Below, in pieces: positions 8,580-17,435 of a DNA stretch of 64,000 bases. The DNA lies in contig NZ_VIQO01000010.1 in NCBI RefSeq assembly GCF_007483665.1, forward strand, positions 248,001 through 312,000. The letters are read 5' to 3'. The notes under the pieces were generated by a model. The model saw only the letters and a list, made by a program, of their open reading frames with translations. It was not told the DNA's origin and did not search any database. The first letter of the stretch is position 1. Each line of letters begins with the position of its first letter. The DNA is from Catellatospora sichuanensis. GTDB taxonomy: Bacteria; Actinomycetota; Actinomycetes; Mycobacteriales; Micromonosporaceae. The translations under genes and the position numbers were made by a program.

Positions 8580-9830
8580 TCAGGAACAGTGCCAGAGCAC
8601 AGCCTGCTGCAGCGGGCCGCGGGTGGCGTCGTCGACGTTGCCGACGATGGTCCTGCCGTCGTCGCTCACCGACGTCGCGAAGTTCGTGCCGTACTTCTCG
8701 TCGAACGGGAACACGTCCGGCAGCCGCAGGGTGGTGACGCCGTCGGTGAGGACCGCGTGATCGTCCTCCGACATGCCGACGACCCAGCCGTACGGGTTGA
8801 CGCCGTCGGACGACTCCAGGCCGGGCAGGACCTGGGCCCGGCCGGTGTTCAGGTCCCAGCGCACGCCCACGACCAGGCCCTGGTCCGAGGACGCGTAGCC
8901 GACGACCCACCCGTTGCTGATCGCGCGCGCGTCGTAATAGTCGAACACGTGACCGGGCAGGGTGGGCGCTTCCAGCACGCGGCCGGGGCCCTTGGCAGGC
9001 CAGACGTACGCCACGCGCTCGCGGGCCGGATTCTGCCCGTTGCGCTGCACGGTGCCGGAACCCGCCTCCCCCACGTAGCCGACCACCGTGCCGTCGCCGT
9101 CCACGTCGTACGCCATCGCGCGGACGTAGCCCTTCGGCACCGCCAGCGGGACCGGCTGCTCGCCACGGGACGGCCAGCGCAGCGCCGCCGACTCGTCCGG
9201 CCGGCCGCCCACGATCACGCCGTGATCGTTGATCGCGCGCACGTCGGCAGGGCCGCCGGGCAGCGGTGACGACTTCCCGCCGGACACGACGACGCCGTGC
9301 GGCCCGTCGTCGGCCCAGACGTTGCCGACGGCCACGCCGTGGGAGTTGACGTCGTGGAGGCTGTCGTCGCCACCAGGCTTGCCGATCTTCGTCGCCACGC
9401 CCTCGTGCCAGAGGACCGGCTGCGTGCCGCCCCGGTAGGTGCGGTAGGTGGCGTACCTGCCGGTGGGGTCGACCGCGTGCGCGTAGCTCTGCCCGCCGTC
9501 GGGCACCGGCAGCGCCTCGCCGGTGCACGAGCTGGGCAGGGCCGCGGTGGTGGTGCGGTCGTACGCCGGTGCCGGGGCGCTGCTCGGTGCGGTGGTGGCG
9601 CTCGGCCCACCCGTGGCGGCCGCCACGGGTGGGGCCGAACGGCTGATCACCGCGGGCACGGCGGCCACCGCCAGCCCGGCGGCCATTGCGACCGCGGTGA
9701 CGGCCGCCCGCTGGGCGCGCCGCCGCTTCGTGCCGGTGGCCACCGCGGCGGCGATGTCCACCCGCGACGGAGCTTCCGGGTGCTCGTCCAGCGGCAGCAG
9801 GATCCGCCGGGCAAGCTCGTCATCGGTCAT
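8580..9830 (-). CDS. Membrane-anchored HAF-repeat protein coupled to an ECF sigma factor
   Basis: A 416-aa protein. Residues 1-40 are cytoplasmic (MTDDELARRILLPLDEHPEA). One transmembrane helix lies at ~42-62, followed by a Thr/Ser/Pro/Ala linker. An extracytoplasmic region of repeated units like INDHGVIVGG, DVNSHGVAVGNV and AISNGWVVGYA resembles the HAF repeat family, probably a beta-propeller. The sigma factor's TGA overlaps a possible GTG start (9836) as GTGA; the ATG at 9830 has GAGGAG at 9-nt spacing and is preferred. The position directly behind an ECF gene and the single-pass topology suggest an anti-sigma or sensor role, but no anti-sigma motif is recognisable. Confidence 0.7.
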   Translation of the reverse strand: MTDDELARRILLPLDEHPEAPSRVDIAAAVATGTKRRRAQRAAVTAVAMAAGLAVAAVPAVISRSAPPVAAATGGPSATTAPSSAPAPAYDRTTTAALPSSCTGEALPVPDGGQSYAHAVDPTGRYATYRTYRGGTQPVLWHEGVATKIGKPGGDDSLHDVNSHGVAVGNVWADDGPHGVVVSGGKSSPLPGGPADVRAINDHGVIVGGRPDESAALRWPSRGEQPVPLAVPKGYVRAMAYDVDGDGTVVGYVGEAGSGTVQRNGQNPARERVAYVWPAKGPGRVLEAPTLPGHVFDYYDARAISNGWVVGYASSDQGLVVGVRWDLNTGRAQVLPGLESSDGVNPYGWVVGMSEDDHAVLTDGVTTLRLPDVFPFDEKYGTNFATSVSDDGRTIVGNVDDATRGPLQQAVLWHCS

Positions 9831-9832
9831 GT

Positions 9833-10366
9833 TCACGCTCTCCTCGATAGGGCAGGTGTGGGTAGGAACGCCTCGTCGCCGAGGTGGCGGCGCAGCGCGG
9901 CCAGGCCGTGCGAGGTCTGGCTCTTGACCGTGCCGGCGGTGCAGCCGAGCAGCTCGGCCACCTCGTCGACCGGCAGGTCGCAGAGGAACCGCAGCACCAG
10001 GACGGCGCGCTGGCGGGGCGGCACCTTCGCCAGTGCCGCCCGCAGCACCAGCCGCAGATCGGTGTTCGGCTCGGGCTGCCGGGCCTCGTCCGGGGTCTTG
10101 CCGAACAGCCGGACCTTCGCCCAGGACAGCCGCCGCTCGTCCAGGAACTCGCGGACGAGCATGGTGCGCACGTAGCGGTCGAGGCGTTCGATCTCGCGCG
10201 TGCGGTGCCAGCGCACGTAGAGCTTGGTGATCGCCTGCTGAACCAGGTCGTCGGCCCGGTGCGCGTCGCCGCAGAGCAGGAACGCCGTGCGGCGCAGCGG
10301 CGCCAGCTGTCCCGTGACGAAGTCGACGTACTCGGCGTCGCGTTGGAGGTGCTGTGCTGATGCCAT
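9833..10366 (-). CDS. SigE-family ECF RNA polymerase sigma factor
   Basis: A 177-aa sigma factor. Region 2 (~15-80) includes AFLLCGDAHRADDLVQQAITKLYVRW. Region 4 (~110-165) includes VLVLRFLCDLPVDEVAELLGCTAGTVKSQTSHG, the -35-binding helix-turn-helix. This is the SigE-family (SigE50-like) arrangement common in Streptomyces and Micromonosporaceae. ATG 10366 gives the family-typical N-terminus; upstream extension would run into adnA regulatory sequence. The gene is translationally coupled to the membrane HAF-repeat gene, so the pair likely forms a signal-responsive unit. It is divergent from adnA with about 150 bp between starts. Confidence 0.88.
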   Translation of the reverse strand: MASAQHLQRDAEYVDFVTGQLAPLRRTAFLLCGDAHRADDLVQQAITKLYVRWHRTREIERLDRYVRTMLVREFLDERRLSWAKVRLFGKTPDEARQPEPNTDLRLVLRAALAKVPPRQRAVLVLRFLCDLPVDEVAELLGCTAGTVKSQTSHGLAALRRHLGDEAFLPTPALSRRA

Positions 10367-10515
10367 CGCCCGCCCCGTGATCGGTGTTTGCCCTAGGACG
10401 GGTCCGGGACAGAGGCAGGTTGTATGGCATTTCTGAGTTTTCTGCCGGGAGTCCGGATGCCCGCGGCGCCACATCCGGCTCGCCTGCTGCCGCGGTGTCG
10501 CCCGCACGTGCTGGA

Positions 10516-13500
10516 ATGTTCGGCGTGAGCAGCGGCGTTCAGCGGGACTGGCGGCTGGTTCGGGGCAGCGGCCCCGACCGGCCGTCGTTGCGTGCCGACG
10601 CCGCGCAGCAGCGGGTGATCGCGCACGAGTCGGGCCCGCTGCTGGTGCGCGGCGGACCGGGCACGGGAAAGACGACGACCCTGGTCGAGGCGGTCGCCCG
10701 GCGGGTCGCCGACGGCGTCGACCCGCAGCGCATCCTGGTGCTGACGTTCGGCCGGCGCGGATCGCAGTCGCTGCGCCGGCGCATCGAGGCCCGCATCGCC
10801 CGCGGTGTCGGGCACGAACCGCTGGTCAGGACCTTCCCGGCGTACGCCTTCGGGCTGCTGCGCCGGTCGGCGGCGCTGCTGGGCGACCCGTCCCCGCGCC
10901 TGCTCTCCGGTCCCGAGCAGGACCTCGTCATCCGTGAGCTGCTGCCCGGCGAGGACGCCGGCTGGCCGGACCGGCTGCTGCCCGCGCTGAACACCCGCGC
11001 GTTCGCCGAGCAGCTGCGCGACCTGCTGCTGCGGGCCGCCGAGCGCGGCATCGGCCCCGCCGACCCGCTGTGGCAGCGGCGCGACGACTGGCAGGCCGCC
11101 GCGCGTTTCCTGCACGAGTACGAGCAGACGATGGCGCTGCGCGACGCCTCCACCCGCGGCTCGGCCGGCTACGACCACGCCGAGCTGGTCCGGGCCGCCA
11201 CCGCCATGCTGCGCCGCGACCCCGAGCTGCTGGCCGCGGAGCGCTCCCGGCTGTCCGCGGTCTACGTCGACGAGCTGGCCGACACCGACCCGGCGCAGGT
11301 GGAGCTGCTGCAGCTGATCGCCGGTGGGCTGCCGCTGACCGCCTTCGCCGACCCCGACTCCTCGACGTACGCCTTCCGCGGCGCCGACCCGCAGATCGTG
11401 CGGACCTTCGGCGAGCTGTTCCCCGGCACGGCCCAGGTGGTGCTGGCCACCACGCACCGGGCCGCGCCCGCGGTCCGCGCCGCGACCGCCCGCATCGCCC
11501 GCCGCCTGCCCGGCCACCTGCCGGTGGTGCCCACACCGCGCCAGGAGCAGTCCACGCCGGGTGCCGCCGAGCCTGCTGACGATCCGGATGTCGGTGTCGA
11601 GGTGGTGGCGCTGCGCAGCCGGGTCAGCGAGGCCGCGTTCGTGGCGCACCGGCTGCGGCGGGCGCACCTGGTCGACGGGGTGCCGTTCTCGCGCATGGCG
11701 GTCATCATGCGTTCCACGAACGCGCAGCTGCCCGCCTATGAGCGCGCGTTGCGGCAGGCAGGTGTGCCGACGAAGGTGCTGGCCGAGGACCTGCCACTGC
11801 ACCAGCAACCGGCAGTGAAGCCGCTGCTCACGCTGCTGCGCTGTGCGCTGCGGCCGGAGCTGCTCACCGAGGAGTCGGCGGTCGCGCTACTGCACTCGCC
11901 ACTGGGCGGGGCCGACCCGATGGCCGAGCGTCGGCTGCGCCAGGGTCTGCGGGCGCTCGCGGTGGCCGGCGGCGACACCCGCGGGTCCGGTGAGCTGCTG
12001 GTGGAGGCGCTGCGCGACCCGGCCGAGCTGGCCGCGCTGGACCGGCGCTGGGCCTCGCCCGCGACCCGGATCGCCATGCTGCTGGCCACCGCGCGGGAGA
12101 CGGCGGGCCGTCCGCGCGCCACCGCGGAGGAGGTGCTGTGGTCGGTCTGGCGGGCCAGCGGTCTGGCCGAGCGCTGGGCCTCCGTCGCCACCGCGCCCGC
12201 GATGGGCCTGGACCAGCAGCGCCGCGCGGAGGCCGCGGACCGGGACCTCGACGCGATCATGGTGTTGTTCGACGCCGCGGCGCGGTTCACCGACCGGTTG
12301 CCGGGCGCGCGCATCGACACGTTCCTCGAACACGTCGCCGACCAGCAGCTGCCCGCCGACTCGCTGGCCGCCAGCGGCGACCGGGGCGAGGCGGTGCGGC
12401 TGCTCACCGCGCACGCGGCCAAGGGGCTGGAGTGGGACGTGGTGGTGGTGGCCGGGGTGCAGGAGGGCGTCTGGCCCGACCTGCGGCTGCGCGGCAGCCT
12501 GCTCGGCTCGGAGCAGCTCGTCGACGAGGTGGCGCAGCGCGCCCAGCCCGGTGCGAAGGCGCAGCGGGTTGCGCAGACCGCCGCCCTGCTCACCGAGGAG
12601 CGGCGGCTGTTCTACGTAGCGGCGACCCGGGCCCGGCGGCGGCTGGTGGTGACCGCGGTGGACTCCGGCGCGGTCGGCGGCGCCGACGGCGAGGACCGGC
12701 CCAGCCGCTTCCTGTTCGAACTCGCCCCGCCGGTCAAGGTGGACGAGGACGAGGTGGAGAAGCTGGAGCTGGCCCGGCCGCCGCGGGCGCTGACGCTGTC
12801 CGCGCTCGTCGCCGAGCTGCGTTCCGCCGTCACCGGCCCGGACCCGGTCCGGCGGCACGCGGCCGCCCGCGAGCTGGCCCGGCTGGCCGCCGCCGGGGTG
12901 CCCGGTGCGCACCCCGACACCTGGTGGGGCCTGCCGGAGCTGTCCGACGACGGCCCGCTGCACGGTCCGGACGAGCCGGTGCGGGTGACCCCGTCGACCA
13001 TGGAGAGCGCGCTGCGCTGCGGGCTGCGCTGGCTGCTGGAACGGCACGGCGGCGCGGCGGCTTCGACGGCCGCGCAGGGCGTGGGCAACCTGGTGCACGC
13101 CGCGGCGATGCTCGCCGACGAGGCGATGAGCGACCCGGCGGTGCTGGTGGAGTACGTCGCGGCGCGTTTCGACGCGATCGAGCTGGCCGCGGCCTGGCTG
13201 GCCGGGCGGGAGAAGGACCGGTCGGCGGAGATGCTGGGCAAGCTGACCCGCTGGCTGGCCGAGAACCCGCGGCGGCTGGTCGCGATCGAGCGCGAGTTCA
13301 CCGTGCGGCTGGATGCCGAGCCGCCGATCGACCTGGTCGGCCGGGTGGACCGGCTGGAGGTCGACGACCAGGGCCGGCTCGTGGTCATCGATCTGAAGAC
13401 GGGCAAGACGACCACCGCCACCCGCGAGGAGCTGCCCGAGCACCCGCAGCTGGGGGCGTATCAGGTGGCGGTCGAGGCGGGCGGGTTCCCGGAGGGCGAC

Positions 13501-13740
13501 GAGTCCGGCGGGGCCGCGCTCGTGCAGCTGGGCACCACCCACCGGGACGCCAAGGAGCAGGTGCAGGACGCGATCGGGGAGACCGCCGACCCGCAGTGGG
13601 CGCACGCCATGGTGCACCGCACCGCGGCCACCATGGCCGCCTCCACCTTCGTCGCGAAGATCAACGACAAGTGCCGGGTCTGCCCGGTGAAGAGCAGCTG
13701 CCCCGTCTCCGGCAAGGGCCGCCAGGTGGTCGAGCCGTGA
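10516..13740 (+). CDS. adnA: AdnA-type ATP-dependent helicase/nuclease subunit
   Basis: A 1074-aa UvrD-like motor fused to a C-terminal RecB/AddB-type nuclease. AdnAB is the actinobacterial double-strand-break end-resection machine. Walker A GGPGTGKT (K52) is intact. The DExx box is divergent, DELAD (D252, E253) instead of the usual DEYQD. A typical HAAKGLEWDVVVVAG motif is present. The nuclease has VVIDLKTGK (D959, K961). A 4Fe-4S-like cysteine set is at C835, C1053, C1056 and C1062 in AddB/Cas4 spacing. ATG 10516 is used; GTG 10525 is equally possible, and the longer frame from 10384 is unlikely. It is followed after 49 bp by adnB, the same pairing as in mycobacteria. Confidence 0.9.
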   Translation: MFGVSSGVQRDWRLVRGSGPDRPSLRADAAQQRVIAHESGPLLVRGGPGTGKTTTLVEAVARRVADGVDPQRILVLTFGRRGSQSLRRRIEARIARGVGHEPLVRTFPAYAFGLLRRSAALLGDPSPRLLSGPEQDLVIRELLPGEDAGWPDRLLPALNTRAFAEQLRDLLLRAAERGIGPADPLWQRRDDWQAAARFLHEYEQTMALRDASTRGSAGYDHAELVRAATAMLRRDPELLAAERSRLSAVYVDELADTDPAQVELLQLIAGGLPLTAFADPDSSTYAFRGADPQIVRTFGELFPGTAQVVLATTHRAAPAVRAATARIARRLPGHLPVVPTPRQEQSTPGAAEPADDPDVGVEVVALRSRVSEAAFVAHRLRRAHLVDGVPFSRMAVIMRSTNAQLPAYERALRQAGVPTKVLAEDLPLHQQPAVKPLLTLLRCALRPELLTEESAVALLHSPLGGADPMAERRLRQGLRALAVAGGDTRGSGELLVEALRDPAELAALDRRWASPATRIAMLLATARETAGRPRATAEEVLWSVWRASGLAERWASVATAPAMGLDQQRRAEAADRDLDAIMVLFDAAARFTDRLPGARIDTFLEHVADQQLPADSLAASGDRGEAVRLLTAHAAKGLEWDVVVVAGVQEGVWPDLRLRGSLLGSEQLVDEVAQRAQPGAKAQRVAQTAALLTEERRLFYVAATRARRRLVVTAVDSGAVGGADGEDRPSRFLFELAPPVKVDEDEVEKLELARPPRALTLSALVAELRSAVTGPDPVRRHAAARELARLAAAGVPGAHPDTWWGLPELSDDGPLHGPDEPVRVTPSTMESALRCGLRWLLERHGGAAASTAAQGVGNLVHAAAMLADEAMSDPAVLVEYVAARFDAIELAAAWLAGREKDRSAEMLGKLTRWLAENPRRLVAIEREFTVRLDAEPPIDLVGRVDRLEVDDQGRLVVIDLKTGKTTTATREELPEHPQLGAYQVAVEAGGFPEGDESGGAALVQLGTTHRDAKEQVQDAIGETADPQWAHAMVHRTAATMAASTFVAKINDKCRVCPVKSSCPVSGKGRQVVEP

Positions 13741-13789
13741 GCGGGCGAACCATGCGTGTGGTCTCCGCCGAGCGCGGCGAGGTGCGGCC

Positions 13790-16700
13790 GTGAGCGAATT
13801 GGTCGGTAGGCCCGTGGTGGAGGAGGGGCCGCGGTGGACGCCGGAGGAGCTGGCGTCGCAGCTGGGGCTCAAGCCGCCCACCGCCGAGCAGGCCGCGGTG
13901 ATCAGCGCCCCGGTCGCGCCGCTGCTGGTCGTCGCGGGCGCCGGTTCGGGCAAGACGGAGACCATGGCGGCCCGGGTGCTGTGGCTGGTCGCCAACCAGC
14001 ACGTACGCCCGGAGCACGTGCTGGGGTTGACCTTCACCCGCAAGGCTGCGGGCGAGCTGGCGCACCGGGTGCGGGTGCGGCTGGGCCAGCTGCGCCGGCA
14101 CGTCGGCACCCGGTTCACCGAGGGGCTCGACGGCGAGCCGACGATCGCCACGTACCACTCGTTCGCGGCGCGCATCGTCACCGAGCACGGCCTGCGCGCC
14201 GGGTACGAGCCCAGCACCCGGCTGCTCACCGAGGCGTCCTGCTGGCAGCTCGCGGACGAGGTGGTGCGCTCGTACACCGGGGACATGTCGGCGGTGGAGT
14301 CCGCTCCCAGCACGGTGGTGTCGGCGGTGCTGGCGCTCGCCGGCGAGCTGGCCGAGCATCTGGTCACCCCGGACAGCCTGGCCACCTGGACGGGCCGCTT
14401 CCACGCGAGCGTCGACGCGAAGCCGGGCCGGGTGATGGCCGACGTGCGCGACCTGCTGGCCCGCCAGCGTGCCCGGCTGCAGCTGCTGCCGCTGGTGCGC
14501 AGGTACGCCGAACGCAAGCAGCTGCTGGAGGCGATGGACTTCGGTGACCAGATGTCGCGCGCGGCACGGGTGGCCCGGGACCATCCCGAGGTCGGCGCGG
14601 CCGAGCGCGACCGCTTCCGGGTGGTGCTGCTCGACGAGTACCAGGACACCAGCCATGCCCAGGTGACGCTGTTGCGGGCGCTGTTCGCCGGGGACGTGGC
14701 GGTCGTCGAGGGCGGCGTGTCCGGGCAGGGGCACCCGGTGACCGCGGTCGGCGACCCGTGCCAGTCCATCTACGGCTGGCGTGGCGCGAGCGCGGGCACG
14801 CTGGACCGCTTCCCGGGCGAGTTCCCCGACCGGGACGGCGAGCCGGCCGCCCAGGCGCAGCTGGGGCGCAGTTTCCGCAACCGGTCGGAGATCCTGTCGG
14901 TGGCGAACGCGATCTCCGCGCCGCTGCGCGACCGGGGCGCCCGGGTCGTCTCGCTTACCTCCGGCAGCGACGCGCCGGGCATCGTGCAGTGCGCCCTGCT
15001 GGAGTCGTATCTGGACGAGGCGGAGTGGATCGCCGACCAGATCGTCACCGCGTGGCGCAGTGAGGCCGGCACGGTCGACGATCAGAACCCGGCGTTCATC
15101 CCCGTCGACCGGCGGCCCACCTCGGCGGTGCTGGTGCGGGTGCGCTCGCAGATCGCGCCGATCGAGGCGGCGCTGCGGGCCCGCGGCCTGCCGGTCGAGG
15201 TGGTCGGCCTGGGCGGCCTGCTGGACACGCCCGAGGTGCGCGACGTGGTGTGCACGTTGCGGGTGCTCAACGACCCGACGGACGGGGCGAGCCTGCTGCG
15301 GCTGCTCACCGGCGCGCGCTGGCGGATCGGGCCCCGTGACCTGGTGGCGCTGCACCGGCGGTCCCGGGCGCTGGCGCACGAGCGCCGTCCGGCCGGTGAC
15401 GACGCGGACATCGTCACGGACCGGCTCGACGACGCGGCGCTGGCCGAGGCGCTGGAGGATCTCGGCGAGCCGGACCAGTACTCGCCCGCGGCGTACACCC
15501 GGCTGTCGGCGTACGCGAAAGAGCTGGCCGGGCTGCGTGCCCGCCTGGACCAGCCGGTGAGCGACCTGATCGCGGACATCGAGCGCACCGCGGGCCTCGA
15601 CGTGGAGGTCGCGGTGCGGGCCGGGGACGCCGGGCTGGCCCGCGCGCACCTGGACACCCTGGGCGAGGTGGCGGCCCGGTTCGCGATCGAGACCGACGGC
15701 GCGCCGCTGGGCGCGTTCCTGTCCTACCTGTCCGCGGCCGAGGACGAGGAGCGCGGCCTGTCCCCGGGCGAGATCGACGTGGCGGAGGGCGCGGTGCAGA
15801 TCCTCACCGCGCACGCGGCCAAGGGCCTGGAGTGGGACGTGGTCGCCGTGGCCGGGCTGACCAAGGACGTCTGGCCGGGCCCGAGCAAGGGCACCGACCA
15901 CTTCCTCAAGGGCCTGGGCGTGCTGCCGTTCCCGCTGCGCGGCGACCGCGACGGCCTGCCCGCGCTGGCCGTGAAGAGCGCCGCCGACCAGAAGGAGCTG
16001 GGCCGCGCCGTCGCCGACTTCGAGCAGCAGTGGAAAGAGCACGACGCGCGCGAGGAGCGCCGCCTGGCGTACGTGGCGGTCACCCGTCCGCGGACCTGGC
16101 TGTTCGCCTCCGGCTACTGGTGGGGCGACAAGGTGCGCAAGCCGCGTGGCCCGTCCGCGCTGCTGGCGGAGATCGTCGAGGTGTGCCGGTCCGGTGAGGG
16201 CCACGTCGACGTGTGGACGCCCGAGCCCGAGCCGGACGCGGACAACCCGACCAGCGGCGAGGTCGTGACGACCTGGCCCAGTGATCCGCTGGGCGTGCGA
16301 CGGCCCACCGTCGAGGCCGCGGCCGACCTGGTCCGGGCCATGCTCGACGAGCCGGGCGACGGGACGGCCGAGCACGACGAGGTGACCCGCCGCTGGCGGC
16401 AGGAGTCCGACCTGCTGCTGATCGAGCGGGACGAGCAGGCCCGCCGGGCGAACCGGGCCGAGGTGCTGCTGCCCGCGCACCTGTCGGTGTCGCAGCTGGT
16501 GGCTCTGCGCAAGGATCCGGCCGCGCTGGCCCGGCGGCTGCGCCGGCCGCTGCCTGCCGCCCCGGATCCGTACGCCCGCCGGGGCACCATGTTCCACCAC
16601 TGGCTGGAGCAGCGCTACGGTGCCGACCAGCTGCTCGACCTGGACGACCTGCCCGGCGCCGCCGACGAGGACGCCGCGCCCGACGAGGCGCTGGGCGAGC

Positions 16701-17074
16701 TGAAGGACCGGTTCGAGCAGAGTGTCTGGGCCGACCGGGTGCCGGTCGAGGTGGAGACGCCGTTCGTGGTGGAGCTGGGCGGGACCGTCGTTCGTGGACG
16801 GATGGACGCGGTGTTCCGCGACGACGCCGGCGGCTACGAGGTGGTCGACTGGAAGACCGGCCGGGTGCCCGCCGGCGCGACGGCCACCGCGGCCGCGGTG
16901 CAGCTGGCGGCATACCGGCTGGCCTGGGCGGCGCTGGCGGGCGTGCCGGTGGCCAAGGTCAGCGCCGCGTTCCACTACGTACGCGACAACCTGACCGTGC
17001 GTCCCGCCGACCTGCTCGACGAGGCCGGGCTGACGGCGCTGCTGACCTCGCTGCCGACGCAGGACGCCGACTAG
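13790..17074 (+). CDS. adnB: AdnB-type ATP-dependent helicase/nuclease subunit
   Basis: A 1094-aa partner of AdnA. The N-terminal UvrD motor has GAGSGKT (K55), motif Ia LTFTRKAAGEL, the canonical DEYQD box (D282, E283), QSIYGWRGA, and HAAKGLEWDVVAVAG. The C-terminal RecB-like nuclease has YEVVDWKTGR (D1020, K1022) followed by QLAAYRLAW. No Cys cluster is present, unlike AdnA. In mycobacteria AdnB is the lead motor; the better-preserved motor motifs here agree. The GTG start at 13790 has a GAGGT-type ribosome binding site about 8 nt upstream. The gene ends with a hairpin (17077-17113). Confidence 0.92.
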   Translation: MSELVGRPVVEEGPRWTPEELASQLGLKPPTAEQAAVISAPVAPLLVVAGAGSGKTETMAARVLWLVANQHVRPEHVLGLTFTRKAAGELAHRVRVRLGQLRRHVGTRFTEGLDGEPTIATYHSFAARIVTEHGLRAGYEPSTRLLTEASCWQLADEVVRSYTGDMSAVESAPSTVVSAVLALAGELAEHLVTPDSLATWTGRFHASVDAKPGRVMADVRDLLARQRARLQLLPLVRRYAERKQLLEAMDFGDQMSRAARVARDHPEVGAAERDRFRVVLLDEYQDTSHAQVTLLRALFAGDVAVVEGGVSGQGHPVTAVGDPCQSIYGWRGASAGTLDRFPGEFPDRDGEPAAQAQLGRSFRNRSEILSVANAISAPLRDRGARVVSLTSGSDAPGIVQCALLESYLDEAEWIADQIVTAWRSEAGTVDDQNPAFIPVDRRPTSAVLVRVRSQIAPIEAALRARGLPVEVVGLGGLLDTPEVRDVVCTLRVLNDPTDGASLLRLLTGARWRIGPRDLVALHRRSRALAHERRPAGDDADIVTDRLDDAALAEALEDLGEPDQYSPAAYTRLSAYAKELAGLRARLDQPVSDLIADIERTAGLDVEVAVRAGDAGLARAHLDTLGEVAARFAIETDGAPLGAFLSYLSAAEDEERGLSPGEIDVAEGAVQILTAHAAKGLEWDVVAVAGLTKDVWPGPSKGTDHFLKGLGVLPFPLRGDRDGLPALAVKSAADQKELGRAVADFEQQWKEHDAREERRLAYVAVTRPRTWLFASGYWWGDKVRKPRGPSALLAEIVEVCRSGEGHVDVWTPEPEPDADNPTSGEVVTTWPSDPLGVRRPTVEAAADLVRAMLDEPGDGTAEHDEVTRRWRQESDLLLIERDEQARRANRAEVLLPAHLSVSQLVALRKDPAALARRLRRPLPAAPDPYARRGTMFHHWLEQRYGADQLLDLDDLPGAADEDAAPDEALGELKDRFEQSVWADRVPVEVETPFVVELGGTVVRGRMDAVFRDDAGGYEVVDWKTGRVPAGATATAAAVQLAAYRLAWAALAGVPVAKVSAAFHYVRDNLTVRPADLLDEAGLTALLTSLPTQDAD

Positions 17075-17076
17075 GC

Positions 17077-17113
17077 CGCGGGCCGCCGGGTCGCCCCGGC
17101 GGTTCGGCCCGCG
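17077..17113 (+). terminator. Hairpin downstream of adnB
   Basis: Outer arms CGCGGGCC (17077-17084) and GGCCCGCG (17106-17113) enclose an inner GCCGGG/CCCGGC stem. It is GC-rich with no T-run. It is placed immediately after the adnB stop. Confidence 0.5.
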
Positions 17114-17238
17114 AACTCATCCGTTTCGGCGGCGGTTCAGCCGAATCGCTGTAGAGACCAGTCTGGAAACCGACTGCGTGATGTCGCACGCAACGGGCAT
17201 TGTGTGAGCGGACACACGCATTCCTGGGGAGGCGCGCC

Positions 17239-17391
17239 GTGGAGTCATCAGTCCGGGAACTACTCCTGGTGATGCTCCTTGCGCTGATGGGTGTCGGGGT
17301 CGCCGGTGCCGTGGTGCTCGCGCCGTGGCATGCGGCGCAGGCCGGTATCGTCGTGGAGGTGCATCCGCCGGCCCCGCCTATGGCCGGTTGA
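17239..17391 (+). CDS. Small single-pass membrane protein, 50 aa
   Basis: The GTG start at 17239 has GGGGAGG 6 nt upstream, which decides against the in-frame ATG at 17200. Residues ~6-32 form one hydrophobic helix (ELLLVMLLALMGVGVAGAVV), followed by a short extracytoplasmic tail rich in Pro (HPPAPPM). Its stop is 44 nt before the preferred start of the subtilase-like gene, so the two are probably co-transcribed. An inverted repeat GTGTG-N6-CACAC (17202-17217) lies 22 nt upstream and could be an operator. The family is not recognised. Confidence 0.6.
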   Translation: MESSVRELLLVMLLALMGVGVAGAVVLAPWHAAQAGIVVEVHPPAPPMAG

Positions 17392-17435
17392 CGATGATTG
17401 TTGTGAACGCCTCGATACCCGCCGGAGTGCGCCCG

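Noticed and set aside
6346-9528. 1060-aa minus-strand frame opposite the GH87-like gene
   Set aside because: Low-complexity Val/Arg/Ala/Gly translation with no domain; the sense frame has a signal peptide and catalytic motifs.
10384-10515. N-terminal extension of AdnA from 10384
   Set aside because: It has no similarity to the family, lies in the divergent promoter region with the sigma factor gene, and starts downstream have better context.
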